From the NCBI GenBank assembly GCA_020881915.1, contig JAJFPB010000001.1, positions 5,456,001-5,520,000 of the forward strand: 64,000 nucleotides of DNA, read 5' to 3'. A program made the position numbers and the translations under genes. The DNA is from Paramyrothecium sp. XJ0827 (Eukaryota; Ascomycota; Sordariomycetes; Hypocreales; Stachybotryaceae). The notes beneath the pieces are model-generated. The model saw nothing but the letters and a program-made list of their open reading frames with translations, ran no database searches and was not told the origin of the DNA. This document shows positions 34,111-45,500 of the stretch, in pieces (positions within the stretch are counted from its first letter, which is position 1; every line of letters begins with the position of its first letter).

Positions 34111-35863
34111 GCACCTGGCTCCGTCCTTGAAGACGTTCAAGCCACGAGACAACGGCTTGGACCGTCATGTTGTTATATTTGTGGAATAGCTTTCGAGGGC
34201 CGATGATACCGCGAGAGGAGGCGGTTGTGTGGCACGAGAGAACGCTGTACACACGACGTGCGCGTTGTCGTACGCATTCGGTTCAATGGATGGGCTTGGA
34301 AGGATGAAGAAAGCAAAAATTTCCTCTGGTTGCATCGGATGGGAGTCAGGTTTTGCATTCGTCGTCTCGTACACTTACCTCGGACTTTCGAAGATGCAGC
34401 TTCGCGACGTGCTGCAGGAGAGCGATCGCATTAGTAGTTGGCATTGAAGCTGGTGAGACAGGCCGTATCATCTATCAGGGCGATGTTGATACGAGTCTCA
34501 TTGCTCGGCTCTCATTATTCCCCTTACCTTACCTTACCTTTCCTCCCCTCACCTTTTACCTTATTTTTTACCCTTACTTTTTGAAAACGGCGGTTCTCAT
34601 GGAATAGTCATGGAAGTTGACTTGCGAGGACGATGTGGGACATTACTTCGTTATCCTTGGATGAGGGATAGGCGAGGATACATCCACACGTCGACAGGCA
34701 CGAACCGGAAGAGGTTGCTGAACCCTGCGATGAGGAGATTGGGCTGCGCAGGGCCTCAGGGTCACTCTGCAGTGAGGCATCGTGGCAGAATCGGTGCTGC
34801 AGGGCACACTCTGGGTCATTGGCCACGGGAAGGGGCACTTTTCTCTTGTTTCTTTTTTACTTATTTTTGGTTTTCGTTTTTCAGACAAGCAGACGGGTTA
34901 TGCGTTTGTGCCCTCCTATATCCCTTACATCATATCTGTAATTTCGTTGCTACTTACATGTCGAGGCCCCCGGTCAATTTCCGACGCGGTTAGAAGATGG
35001 CAAGAGAAGAGAAATTTAAAAGCAAAAGACGAATGGTCTGTCCGGCGCGTGCATGATTGATCGGTTCTTCTGTTTGATCCTTGGTGCACTCACGCGACGT
35101 TGACAGGCCTTCGGTGACTCGATTCTCCCACCGAGCCGCCGATTTGAGGATGCAGTAACCCACATATAGCCGGCGGATTTGATGGACTTCTGCGACAGCT
35201 CCAAAGAACACGGGAAAGCATGTGCCAGCATTTCATCAGCAACAGGTCGAAAGTGGCACTATGGCCTGCCTGCCTTACCTCATTGCAGGGTCCACAGAGC
35301 ATAAGCACTTCCTACAGTTACAGTTACCCATCGGGTGGCGGGATCGCATTGCACTCGAAATAAGCTCGGTTGAGTCATCGTACCTGTGGGAATACATGAG
35401 ACGCCGCTTATTCATGACTCTGTCAACCACCCACACCCTTCCATTTGCTTAGTAGCCTTACTGGCCTACATCACCGCACCTCACCAAACTTGGGTTCCAT
35501 GCTATGGTTCGAGCTTCCCTACTACGGAAAACCAAATCTGCCTTTGCGTCTTTAGTAGCCTGGCTAATTCAGACGGACTGTCGGCCCAAGTGACTCGGCC
35601 CGCACCCCTCGCTCCCTCCTTCCTCCGCCGCACCGGCCGGTGCTACCATCCCGATGGCCCGTGGCTAAATGAGATCCCGTCTTCCAGTGCGTGCGACGAG
35701 CATCGTTCTGCTCAATGCAGCTGTCGACTACCGCACTGAGACGCGAGCCACCTTCCCCTCCCCCCGCCTTGACTGCGAGTCCAAGCAGTGTTGAAGGCGT
35801 GCCTGTTGGCTGCTCCCTCGTCCCAAACCCGTCCTGGAGGGGACGGGACGGGAAATCCCCAGC
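34111..35863. other. Non-coding region between RAS and the zinc-cluster gene (tail-to-tail)
   Basis: This 1.75-kb gap lies between two stop codons. It holds the RAS 3' UTR and a TACCTTACC array (34522-34542). Small open frames lack family resemblance. I see no gene. Confidence 0.5.
34522..34542 (+). repeat. Tandem CCTTA repeat
   Basis: Three tandem CTTAC units (CCTTACCTTACCTTACC), followed by further CCTTTTACCTT variants to about 34565, lie 0.4 kb downstream of RAS. They are the reverse-complement orientation of the motif upstream of RAS. Confidence 0.7.
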
Positions 35864-37591
35864 CTAGATTGCTTGTTCTGCATCCTGGTTCAAGCTTTCT
35901 TCAGCGTTGAATGTCTGGATGGATGCAATGTCCATCTCATCAAGGTCAATGACCATACTCTCTCCATCAGCGTCCTGAACCACGCCCTGTTCAGCGTTGA
36001 AGGTCTGGATGGGCGTAACATCAACATCATCGAGGTCAATAATCAATCTCGCTCCGTCCTCTGCGTCTGCTCTATCATCAGTGGCGATGCGCACAAAGGG
36101 CCTATGAGAGCTCCCTGCTCTGTCCGCCAGGTACTCCTTCAAGTCCCCCATCAGCCAAGAGTATTTCCTGTGCTTGGAGGGCGGGTAGCAGCCTGGCCAG
36201 GCTGCGCGGATCACGTCGATTAGCTTGGAAACGGTCAGGTCCTCCGTCGCGATGCCCTCGAGTGCCCCGTTTGTGCCCCCGTGCGGAGGCGGCTGGCTCG
36301 GCGGCTGCAGGTCGCGCCTCAGAGCGCGCCCCTTGGTTATGATTGTCTGGAGGGGCGCGATGTGGACTCGCCCGTATACGGGGGCCGGTGGTCCAATCCA
36401 ATGCTCGATGCGACTGCCGTCCTTGACGTCGTTGACGCCGACCGCGCCATATCCTAATCCGAGGTAGTAGAGCGCACCGGGTGGAGGGTCGAGCCGGCCT
36501 CTAAAGCAGTTCTTCATCTTGGCCCTTCCCTTGGCCACCTTGTCACACTGGTCCTCGTGCAAGACGCACGAGTCACAGGGGCGCTGTTGATCGCAGTTTC
36601 TGCCTTTCCGCAAGCAGGCGGCGCACACGTTGTAGGGCATGAAGCCGCCAAAGCCCACCGCGCTCAGGTCGAACAATGGAAACCTCCTCGGACGCAGTGT
36701 GGTGCTTTCACGCGGCTGGTCTTGGGGCGTTTCCCCCAGCCACTCCACGCACTGAAGTCCCAACTGGGAGCACTTCCTACAGGCATGGTCCGGCAGGTTG
36801 ACAGGAACACGGCAATGGCTACCTGAAAGCCGACAGGCCGTGCATCCCTTGCGCCAGCTCGTGATCCTATTCACCTCGACATATGGTTGGAGCGAGTGGC
36901 ATTCGCTGCGTTCAACTGCCCAGGTCAGACTGGAGCCGTCCAGCGGTCCTGACGGTCTGTAAATCACATTTGCCGAGTCGAGACAAAGTAGGCCGTAGGC
37001 TACGCAGGTGGTGCAGCCTTGCGTCCAACTCGTCCGGTCCTCCAGCCAATTGCAATCAGCGTCTATCACGATGCAAGTGTCACACCTCCTCCGGAACCAC
37101 TTCCTATGCGTTTTGAATAAGTGCGGCCGAGGTGCCAACACACATCCGGGTCTCTCTTCCGTTTCCTCGCATGCGATTATGCCTTGGGCAGTGCCACGCA
37201 GCGCTAGCTTGCAAACCTGATTCTTCACGCCATTGTCCGTGTAGTGGCATTTGGAGCACCCAAGGTTCAGGTAGGGGTCGACGTCGCAGAACTTGTAGCC
37301 GGCGGCGACGCAGCGGCAGCAGACGAAGTAGTCCGGGAAGTTGATTGGGTCGTAGACGGAGTACTTGCGGAACGTGTCGTAGCGCTTGCGAAATTGACCA
37401 TGGCACTCATGGGTAGAAACATCGTTCAGGGCTCGGTGGTTACTGCAGGCGGTGCATTCTTTATTGTGATTCGAGGAATAGGTGCCCCGGTCGCAGTTTG
37501 GGAGATTGTTTTGGCGACAGAACTCGCAGGCTGTCCTCCAGCTAGCGACCAGCTCTTCCATGGTGGCGGTGGCATTCACGATGCCGGGCAA
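35864..37591 (-). CDS. Cysteine-rich protein with five Zn2Cys6-like modules and two SIM-like motifs
   Basis: Single exon, 575 aa, starting MPGIVNATATMEELV. Five six-cysteine modules follow one another. C22-C63 has spacing X2,X7,X12,X2,X13. C91-C127 has X2,X7,X9,X2,X11. C170-C203 has X2,X6,X12,X2,X6. C250-C281 has X2,X6,X10,X2,X6. C323-C349 has X2,X6,X5,X2,X6. The last exactly matches the fungal binuclear zinc cluster, and spacing is progressively less canonical toward the N-terminus. No fungal transcription-factor middle-homology domain follows. The C-terminal 70 or so residues contain a duplicated unit, IIDLDDVDVTPIQTFNAE and VIDLDEMDIASIQTFNAE, whose cores resemble SUMO-interaction motifs. 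I do not recognise a named family. DNA binding or a SUMO-linked scaffold role is inference. The reading frame is intact and the cysteines are conserved in pattern, so I believe it is a real gene. Confidence 0.85.
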   Translation of the reverse strand: MPGIVNATATMEELVASWRTACEFCRQNNLPNCDRGTYSSNHNKECTACSNHRALNDVSTHECHGQFRKRYDTFRKYSVYDPINFPDYFVCCRCVAAGYKFCDVDPYLNLGCSKCHYTDNGVKNQVCKLALRGTAQGIIACEETEERPGCVLAPRPHLFKTHRKWFRRRCDTCIVIDADCNWLEDRTSWTQGCTTCVAYGLLCLDSANVIYRPSGPLDGSSLTWAVERSECHSLQPYVEVNRITSWRKGCTACRLSGSHCRVPVNLPDHACRKCSQLGLQCVEWLGETPQDQPRESTTLRPRRFPLFDLSAVGFGGFMPYNVCAACLRKGRNCDQQRPCDSCVLHEDQCDKVAKGRAKMKNCFRGRLDPPPGALYYLGLGYGAVGVNDVKDGSRIEHWIGPPAPVYGRVHIAPLQTIITKGRALRRDLQPPSQPPPHGGTNGALEGIATEDLTVSKLIDVIRAAWPGCYPPSKHRKYSWLMGDLKEYLADRAGSSHRPFVRIATDDRADAEDGARLIIDLDDVDVTPIQTFNAEQGVVQDADGESMVIDLDEMDIASIQTFNAEESLNQDAEQAI

Positions 37592-39233
37592 TCTGGTGCA
37601 TGCCGGTACAGGAACCCTTGTCTGCTCTTCTTCACGGTTGATACTAGATTCGGATGACTCGGCTTCTGAGGTTGTTTTGAATTGGACGTGATATCTTGCA
37701 CGCGTGGGCTTCTAGCTAACCTCAACGGCTCCGAGACTCGGTCATCGCTGTCGGCTTTTTGTGTGCTATGAGCCAAGGGACCGAGTGCGTATCAGGACAT
37801 GGAAAGGGCTTTGTGCGGTCAATGCATGGTCCGATTTGTCGTACGCTTCTTTGTTAACTGATTTACATTAAAACGTCCAAGAGAATGCTCTCACTCCCAC
37901 CACAGTATAGTACAAACCGAGACACCACAAAGGAGCCCTCTACATCAAGTTGCTGTCAAAGGACGATTTGTAGCACAGTGCGTTACAGTGCTGTACCACA
38001 TCCTACGTCAGGAGACCGTTCATGAAGCCAAATAATGTAGCTCATGGAGGCTCCAGGCTCACACAAGCCATATGTCTTTGTCCTCTTGAGACTTAAGAAC
38101 GCCCTCCTCCGAACCAAATGATTGGCCAGCCATGCTTCCTGGCTCTCTTACCATTTTCTCCTTAGCCACATGTATCAATACAGACAACTCACAAGTATCT
38201 TGCCTCGTTTGCACTTGAACGTATCTTACCCTGAAAGATACTACGGGTCCCCTGCCGGCTTCTTCATGGCTACACTAGGAAGGGAAGGCCAAGAGCGTGC
38301 ACACAAATGCCTCTTGATCTCCTCTCGTTGTGCTTATTTTGGACGTATGCTTGCCTTAGTCCAATCCAGAACACTCCGGTCAATACTGGCCCCGTCCTCC
38401 ATCACGGACATGCTTTCACAACAGTTGGGGCTTCTTGCGTAGCAAAGGACCCGGTGCACAGCACTCGGCTCCCTTTCATGTTGCCCGTGAGGAGAAGCGG
38501 TGCAGCCATGACCACAATGAGCACGGCCGTCATTTTTATGGAATAGGCCCCGCACGGATCTTGATTGAGGACGGTCAACTTGAAGAGCTTCCGACGTTAC
38601 AGTACAGTACTATACAGTAGTCGAGCATTTCAGGCTCCGAGCGGCCCGTTGTGGATTGAAGTGCTGTTCAGAGACAAGCCTGCAATCTCAAAACATGAGC
38701 AAGCAAGCTTCAATGAGCTGGATTGTCACTCTTGTCTCTGCCGTGCCATGCTACAGTTACCTTTATGCATGTGGTCACCAGAGTGTGTCCTTTGTAGAGT
38801 CTGCCCATCGTACTGGGTTAAAGGTGTTTCCAGTCACCGCTTGGCTCCCGGCCTAATCAACGAAGACCATGGTTGAGATGAGACAGCATCGAGTGAGGTG
38901 GCAGAGTCGAAGAACCGAGATGCCTGGTATGTATTGTTGTTGAATATGTAGAAGAGAAGTTATGGAATATAAACAGTGTCCCAAGACTGTCCGTGGAGCT
39001 GCACCTCAGCTTGCCATGGACACCAATGTACCAAGTGCCCGCCCGCAGCTAGGTCAAAACGTCCAAAATATGTATAAAAAAAAATGTTGAACAAGGCTTT
39101 CAAAGCCCCCCCCCCGTGTTTGACCACCATAGAAGAAAGGCTGCCCAGCACGCCGCAATGTGTTATAAACTTGTGTCGGTCTCCGGTCCGGCCCCCCCTT
39201 TCCTTCGCTCCTTTTACCTCGACGCGTCCCTGT
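37592..39233. other. Non-coding region, no gene recognised
   Basis: This 1.64-kb gap lies between the start of the zinc-cluster gene and the stop of the arabinanase gene, both on the minus strand. It holds the zinc-cluster promoter and the arabinanase 3' UTR. The open frames, up to 106 codons, look random. Confidence 0.5.
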
Positions 39234-40190
39234 TTAGTAGATGACAGGCCAGCCGTTGTCGTAACGGATGAGGTTGATGCCGATCTGGGCGACGCCAGCG
39301 TTGTTGTAGTAGTGGTAGACCAGGACATCGCCGTCGCCGTCGGCGAAGACGGCGTTGTGGCCGGGCCCGTGGATGGCGCCGTGCGAGGCCAGCATCTGGG
39401 TGCCGCCGCCCTGCATCATGGACTTGCCGCTGCGGTCGACGTAGGGGCCGGTGACGCTCTTGGAGCGGCCGACCATGATGCGGTAGGTGCTGTCGGCGCC
39501 GCGGCAGCAGCGGTCGAAGGAGACCCAGAGGTAGTAGTAGTCGCCGCGGCGGACGATGTAGGGGGCCTCGAGCTCGCCGCCGTTGTTGGGGCGGGCAGCG
39601 ATGGAGACGAGGTTCTTGTTGAGGGCCTTGCCGGTGCTGGGGCTCAGCTCGATCATCTTGATGCCGGACCAGAAGGAGCCGAAGGAGAGCCACCACTTGC
39701 CCTGGGCGTCGACGATGAGGTTGCCGTCGATGGCGTTGTAGCCGCTGCTCTCGTTGGACTCGACGACGAGGCCCTGGTTGGTCCAGGAGCCCGAGGCGCC
39801 GGTGCGGCTGGTGGCGAGGAAGATGGCCGACTTGGAGGAGCCGAAGGACGAGGCCGAGTAGTAGAGGTAGTACTGGCCGTTGTGGTACGAGATGTCCGGG
39901 GCCCAGAGGTTCTTGTCGCCCTTGGTGTAGGGCGTGGTCCAGGGGGCGCCGCCGGGGAAGACGGGCCCGGCGTTGCGCCAGGCGGTGCGGTCCGTCGACG
40001 TCTTGAGCTGCACGTTGTCGCCCGTGTAGGCGGCCAGGTACGTGCCGCCGGGCGTCTTGACCACCGTCGGGTCGTGGATGAAGGTGTCGCCGGACACGGG
40101 GCCCGGCCCGACGTACTGCCGCGGCAGGAGCCCGGCCACGGCCGTCACGGCCAGCATGCTGCCGACGGCGAGGTTGCGCAGGAGCATCAT
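39234..40190 (-). CDS. Secreted GH43 arabinan endo-1,5-alpha-L-arabinosidase
   Basis: Predicted to cleave alpha-1,5-linked arabinan in pectin outside the cell. Single exon, 318 aa from MMLLRNLAVG; a hydrophobic signal peptide covers about residues 1-20. A longer in-frame start at 40475 exists but would bury the signal peptide. The five-bladed propeller landmarks of GH43 are present: the general base Asp in TFIHDPTVV (about residue 40), the pKa-modulating Asp in YNAIDGNLIV and the acid Glu in GGELEAPYIV. NLWAPDISYHNGQYYLYYS and HGAIHGPGHNAVF are typical of endo-arabinanases. No carbohydrate-binding module is attached. Third codon positions are overwhelmingly G or C, far more than in neighbouring genes. 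This produces long antisense frames. Confidence 0.95.
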   Translation of the reverse strand: MMLLRNLAVGSMLAVTAVAGLLPRQYVGPGPVSGDTFIHDPTVVKTPGGTYLAAYTGDNVQLKTSTDRTAWRNAGPVFPGGAPWTTPYTKGDKNLWAPDISYHNGQYYLYYSASSFGSSKSAIFLATSRTGASGSWTNQGLVVESNESSGYNAIDGNLIVDAQGKWWLSFGSFWSGIKMIELSPSTGKALNKNLVSIAARPNNGGELEAPYIVRRGDYYYLWVSFDRCCRGADSTYRIMVGRSKSVTGPYVDRSGKSMMQGGGTQMLASHGAIHGPGHNAVFADGDGDVLVYHYYNNAGVAQIGINLIRYDNGWPVIY

Positions 40191-42569
40191 CCTGAGTCGG
40201 GTTGATAGGTCTGTCCGGAGAGCGAGAGCGAGAGGGAGAGAGAGAGAGAGAAGCGAGAAAGGCAAGGGGAGCGGAAGAGAAAGGCAACGGTGCTCCTCGG
40301 GAGCTCTGAGACCAGCACGGAGAAGGAGAATATGACTGGATCGACACGGACAACGCCTGCGGTGACTACTCGGACATCTCACGACAATGATGCAAGGCCC
40401 ATGGCTTCGTGTTATATATACATATACATGTACATATACGTGTACATCACACGATGCGATCCAGCCCCCATCCACCCGGGCCCCTGTCCTGGGGCCCCTT
40501 CCACTCTCGCCGGTCGTAAATAAGGGTAAGTTAGTAGGTGGGTTCGCAATGGGCTCGATTGCGGGTGGATGGTTGAATGGATGGGTGCTTTCCTCCGGCG
40601 CTCAAGCCACGGGCATATAGCAGGCCATGCTAATTTCTCCGCCGGCCTGGGGCCTTCTCTCGCTCCTCAATCTCTCTGCCGGCTTTTGCGTCATCTGGAC
40701 CTCTGTTGCGTGTAGATTGCAAGCTGTGTTTGCCGCGAAGGGTCGGTCTCGGCATCCCGTGTCAGCTCTGCACGAAATTCTCCGTTGAGCCCGGGGAGGG
40801 CACGCCTAGGAGGATATGGGGGACGCCCACCGGGAATCTTGCCTGTTGTTGTTTGCTTGCAAGGCCAAGACCCAACCGAAACGTGATGATGCTGCTTTCC
40901 GTGCGGCACCGCATGCCATGGTATATTGGCCCCATGTGCCGGGGCGTCGCAACGTCCACGAGGCTTGCCAGACATACAGACGAAATGGACTAGTCTGTTA
41001 GTACCGACCCCCCGGCGTTGGTCCCCGACAAGCGCGCCTCGGAATAATTGCCAAACATGCAGGCAGCCCTTCCAGATCCACCGCAAAGCGGAGCCTCCTT
41101 TCCCATTGCCGGTCCTGGCAACCAAACATGCCCATCAAAGGGCATCATGTGCTTTTAAGATTCAAGGACTGCTTGGCGGTATCATGCCATATCGACTTTG
41201 CCTCCCCCACCGGGACCCAGGACGACGGCTGCTCTCCGTCTCTCCCCTTCCAAGCGCACCTACGGCAGATCAGCATTCCTTGCCGTTGTCTTTCTCACGT
41301 CTTATTATGGTATAAACAAGCCCAACGGCTGTCGGTAGCTCATGGATGGTCCCGATCCATATACAGGACCGTACGTTGGCCGGTCCATCCAGGCCCCCTG
41401 CCTCGTCTGCCGTTACCAACAGAGTCTGATACCAAAGATGCTTTAATATCAACGAGCCAGTTCTAGCCCCTCAAGAAATAAGCGGGTTAAGCGGACTAAA
41501 GCGGGACTGGGATGGCTTGATGGTCTAGATCTTGAGAGATCACATACTACACGACTCTTCCTTGGTTTACTCGCTTTCTTCTACATACCTACAGTTTTGA
41601 CATCATCCCATAACTTACATACATGCCCGCACCACCGTCGTCCAAAGTTGGGAAGAGAATACCCACTGGCTTCACTTCCTACTTGTGGAAAATGTGTTGC
41701 CACTCATCGTTTTCAATACTAATCGCTCGCCCTACCACCCGTAGCCTCGATCTTGGGACGCCCATCCAAACAAGACCCCTGCTCCACTGCCCGCCTACCC
41801 ACATGGCGCACGCGGCATCATCTACAGTAGTTATCCCATGTCCGGCCTCGCAACCAACCCCGGCACCACAACACGGCACAAGATCGCGTTGCAGGAAAGG
41901 CACCGACAATGAGCCTTGTTCGGTCCCAGAGAACGCCAGAGCCTACGCCAAGAACCCTGGCCGAAAACGGCAACGTCTGGACTAGCCAGTCCTTCTAGAA
42001 AGCCCATTGACATGGGCTGTGTTTTGTTGAATTCCGCAAGTTAGTGTTTCCGTCCCTGATCCTTGATCAAACAAGGTACAAGAGTCGATTTGCCTGCATC
42101 ACCAGGGTCTACATGGCCAGCCGCTCATCATTGCAAGAATCTCTCTTTCTATTGCTTTTGGTTTCAAGTGCCAGACCCCCCCTTTAGTAACATATCTACG
42201 ACCTCCGCCTCCTGTAGTATCTTTGTCTCATCTCATTCATACATGCTGCCTCTTACTCGCCCATCTTCTACTCTCACGAATGCGATTCCGCCGTCATCAG
42301 ACGCGGCTTGCTCCAAATGCTAGAACCCTCCATGAACCTGTATTCCATGCACAAACTGACCTATGCTCCTTGCTATCTCAACCCCAGCCGCTCGATTCGG
42401 CATGCCATTACTTATTCCTTCTAACTGCCGTGTGTGCCTGCTGGGCCAACTCGGAGCCGCCGTGGGCCACTAAACAGCTACAGCTTTTGCGACTTTTCTG
42501 CGGCACAGTAACGCCTATCTATCAAGTCGAGTCAAGTCATGTTTTGTTTCTCTTCGCCTGCGCTTTCCT
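40191..42569. other. Non-coding region upstream of the arabinanase gene
   Basis: This 2.4-kb gap lies between the arabinanase start and the MTR10 stop on the same strand. The part next to the arabinanase has a GA-rich microsatellite (about 40224-40255) and an alternating AT/AC tract. The rest shows only short random frames. It includes the arabinanase promoter and the MTR10 3' UTR. Confidence 0.5.
40412..40447. repeat. Alternating purine-pyrimidine tract in the arabinanase promoter
   Basis: About 35 bp of TATATATACATATACATGTA-type alternation lie about 220-260 bp upstream of the arabinanase start codon. It may act as a TATA-rich, easily melted promoter element or be a neutral microsatellite. 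Confidence 0.6.
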
Positions 42570-45500
42570 TCAGCCCGAGAACTGGAAGCGTGTCGCTTCC
42601 AGTTGACCAAGGCCGTCTCGTGGTGCGACGTTTCGGCGTCGGTATGTATTGGTGAAATCCTGCAGTAGGGCACGAACGTTTCTCATGTTTCCTGCGTCGT
42701 TCGATTGCAGCTTCTCCTTGATCTTCACCATCAACCTTTCTGCTTCGGCCGGAGAGACGGTGCCCTGGGGGAGCAAATGAATAGTTCGCGAGACCCAGTT
42801 GGTCGTCTCTGCAGGCAGCAGCTCGAAAAGAGCCAGCAGGACACCACTGCCGTCTGCAAAACAATCCCCCGGAAACGTAATCATCATTCCGGCCATGACC
42901 TGCTTCACCATATTCTCGCCGTGGCTGAGCAGTATGCCCCTGGCTATCTCCTTGACTTGAGCCGCCGTTGCTTCAGGCAAACGAGTGCTTGTCGCGGGAT
43001 TGTCCCCTCCATACGAGAGCAAGTCACGCAAGAAATGCAGCGTCGATGACAGAGGATCGCGCTGCTCGAGGGTCAACGCGTAGATCGAGGCTTCGACGAT
43101 CGGCACCATCAGGGGCGAGGGCACCAGTCTCTGCGGGTAGTAGAGCAGCGCGTCGATCAAAAGGCGGAAGAAATCGTCAATCACGTCTGGCAGATCTTTA
43201 GGCTGCAGCTCGGTCATGACTCTGAGGAAGGTCGTTGTTTGGGCCTCGAAGAAGGTGTAGATATTGTCCGTTGTCGCTTGGTCCACTTGGTCTCGGTCCT
43301 CGGAGAACTCGCGCAGGATCGCGGAGGTGACCCAGAGGAAACAGCCTTCCCTTGACGTCTCAAAGCCACTAGCCAGCTTGTTGGCCATGCTGGCCAGTAG
43401 TGGTGCCATGGCCGTTCGGTAGGATATAACCATGTTGCGCCAGCACCTGCAGATCCTCTCGCAGATGGGGCTGAAGTTGAGGAAATTGTCCATCACGGTG
43501 GACAGGATGGGGAAAACCTCTTGCCAGTACTTGACCGCCGGGTTCTCCTGGCCGCTGCTGATATTCGGCACAACGTTCTGGACAAAAATGGTAATCAATT
43601 GAAGATGATCTATTGCCGCAAAGTCAGTACTCATTTTGAATGGATTTGGTCTTCCCCGAGGTCGTCATACCTGCCAAGGCTAATTTGCCCTCCTCGTCAG
43701 TTGCGTTATTCGCCTTGGTCATCAAACGTTGGATCAAGGGGTCGCAGTATGTCTTCAGCAGTCGGTACGTCTCTTCGGCTGGCTGGACAGCGACGACATT
43801 GGCGACACCCTCGGTAATCTCTTCTTTGCTGAGATCTGGCAGCTTGTCGAGGATTTGGTCATAGAAGGTTTGCAGCTGAAGGACCTGGCCGCTCAAAAGG
43901 TGCTTGCAGTCCGTGCAGAAGAATTTGATGGATAAGGCTGCAGCCCTGACGATTTCCTTGGAGTCAGATTGGAACGATGTGACAATGTAGTTGAATTGGG
44001 GCTCCAGATACTCTGGGTGAGCTGCCGTCCACTCCGTGTACCTGCCTAGAACCATGATGGTTGCGAACCGCAGCTTCTCGTGGCTAGGGATCTGGACCAG
44101 CAGGGGCATCAGCTGGGGCAGAACGATAGACTCGTCACTGTCCACCATACGACCAAGAGCACGCATTGCGAACAACGGCGCCTCGAGCTCTTGCCAGTGC
44201 GGAACCGTCGTGTCGTTGACCTGATTGGCATACTTCTGCGTCCAAAGCTGAATCGCGTGGAGCACCTTGGTGAGGCAGTCCGTCACGCCCATCACCTCGC
44301 ACGAATCCTTGAGCGTGTCTCCCATCTGGTGGCGAAATTCTCGAAACTTTTCTTCCTGCTCGCGATCTCCCTCGAACAGGTCAGCTTCGTTGCCCGACTC
44401 CGGTCGGGGATACTCAAGGTGCTTCAGCAGGATGTCCACAAGCTTGGAGTAGATGTCGACGAGTCCCACACGAGTCTGAATATATCGCTCCAGGACCAGA
44501 TACTGCTTAAGCTCGTACCAGAATGCGAATGTATATTCGATCACGTCTCGATCCTTATCACGGGCTGCACACTCAAGGACTGCCTCAACCAGAGGTCGGA
44601 AGTGCGAGGGTTGACGAGCAATAGCAACTGCCCAGCTTTCGGCGGCTGTGGCGAGAACCTTGGTGATTGCTTTCAAGGCCTCGACGTCTTCCTCCTCAGC
44701 CACCTTCTCAAGTCGCGATTGGAGAGCCACAACACGGGGGAAGAGGATCTCGATAACGTCCTGGGTCTCGTCCACGTCGCGCGTCTCTCTCAGCATTGTG
44801 CACAAGCACTCGGACGCCTCTTGGCTGCATTCGTCAAAGGCGATGCCGTTGAAAATGACATCAAGCAAGGGTGAGCTCGCGATGTTGAGGACTGGTACTT
44901 CCCTCAGCCAGGAGGTGATGCACTCGATGAGTTGTGGGTTTCGAGAAGCAGCAGCTATTGACCGCGTTAGTATGGCCAGGTCCAGATTCATTGGGGCCTA
45001 CCGAGTTGATGCATCGGCCAGAACTCACGAGATGACTGCGAGTAGTTGATCAGAAGCTGCACCACTTGACCAGCATTGTCTCCCAATAATTCCTGCGTCC
45101 GTGCCGCAAGGTCTTCTTCCTATTTCCATCAATTAGATATCTATTTCCACCTTCCTTCGACCGGTCGCAAAGATTTCGAGGGGAGAGGTGTCCAGTCGAT
45201 GGCTGCTCGTTCCACATACAGACAAGGTAATCTTGCGTCCTTCGGTCACTTCCTCGGGGAGCACCCGGAGGAAGTCGAGGATGCATGCGTGGCTCTCGGG
45301 GCTGTCGCTTAGTGACTGGACCACGGAAGGAAGGACATCGTGCCACTCCTTCATTTGTATGGCCAGGATCGCCAAGCAAACGCAGAGCTGGACTCGGATC
45401 GGTTTCGGACCGGTAGCAAAGCGCTTGAGCTGGAGCAGGATCTGATCTCGAAGGGCAGGGAGCTCGCTTGCAGGTACTTGAGTCGCGAGATCGTAGGTTA

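Noticed and set aside
39084..40205. 373-codon plus-strand frame and a 379-codon minus frame over the arabinanase gene
   Set aside because: Both are by-products of extreme third-position GC. They consist of low-complexity Ala/Gly/Val or Arg/Pro runs, while the GH43 frame has all catalytic motifs.
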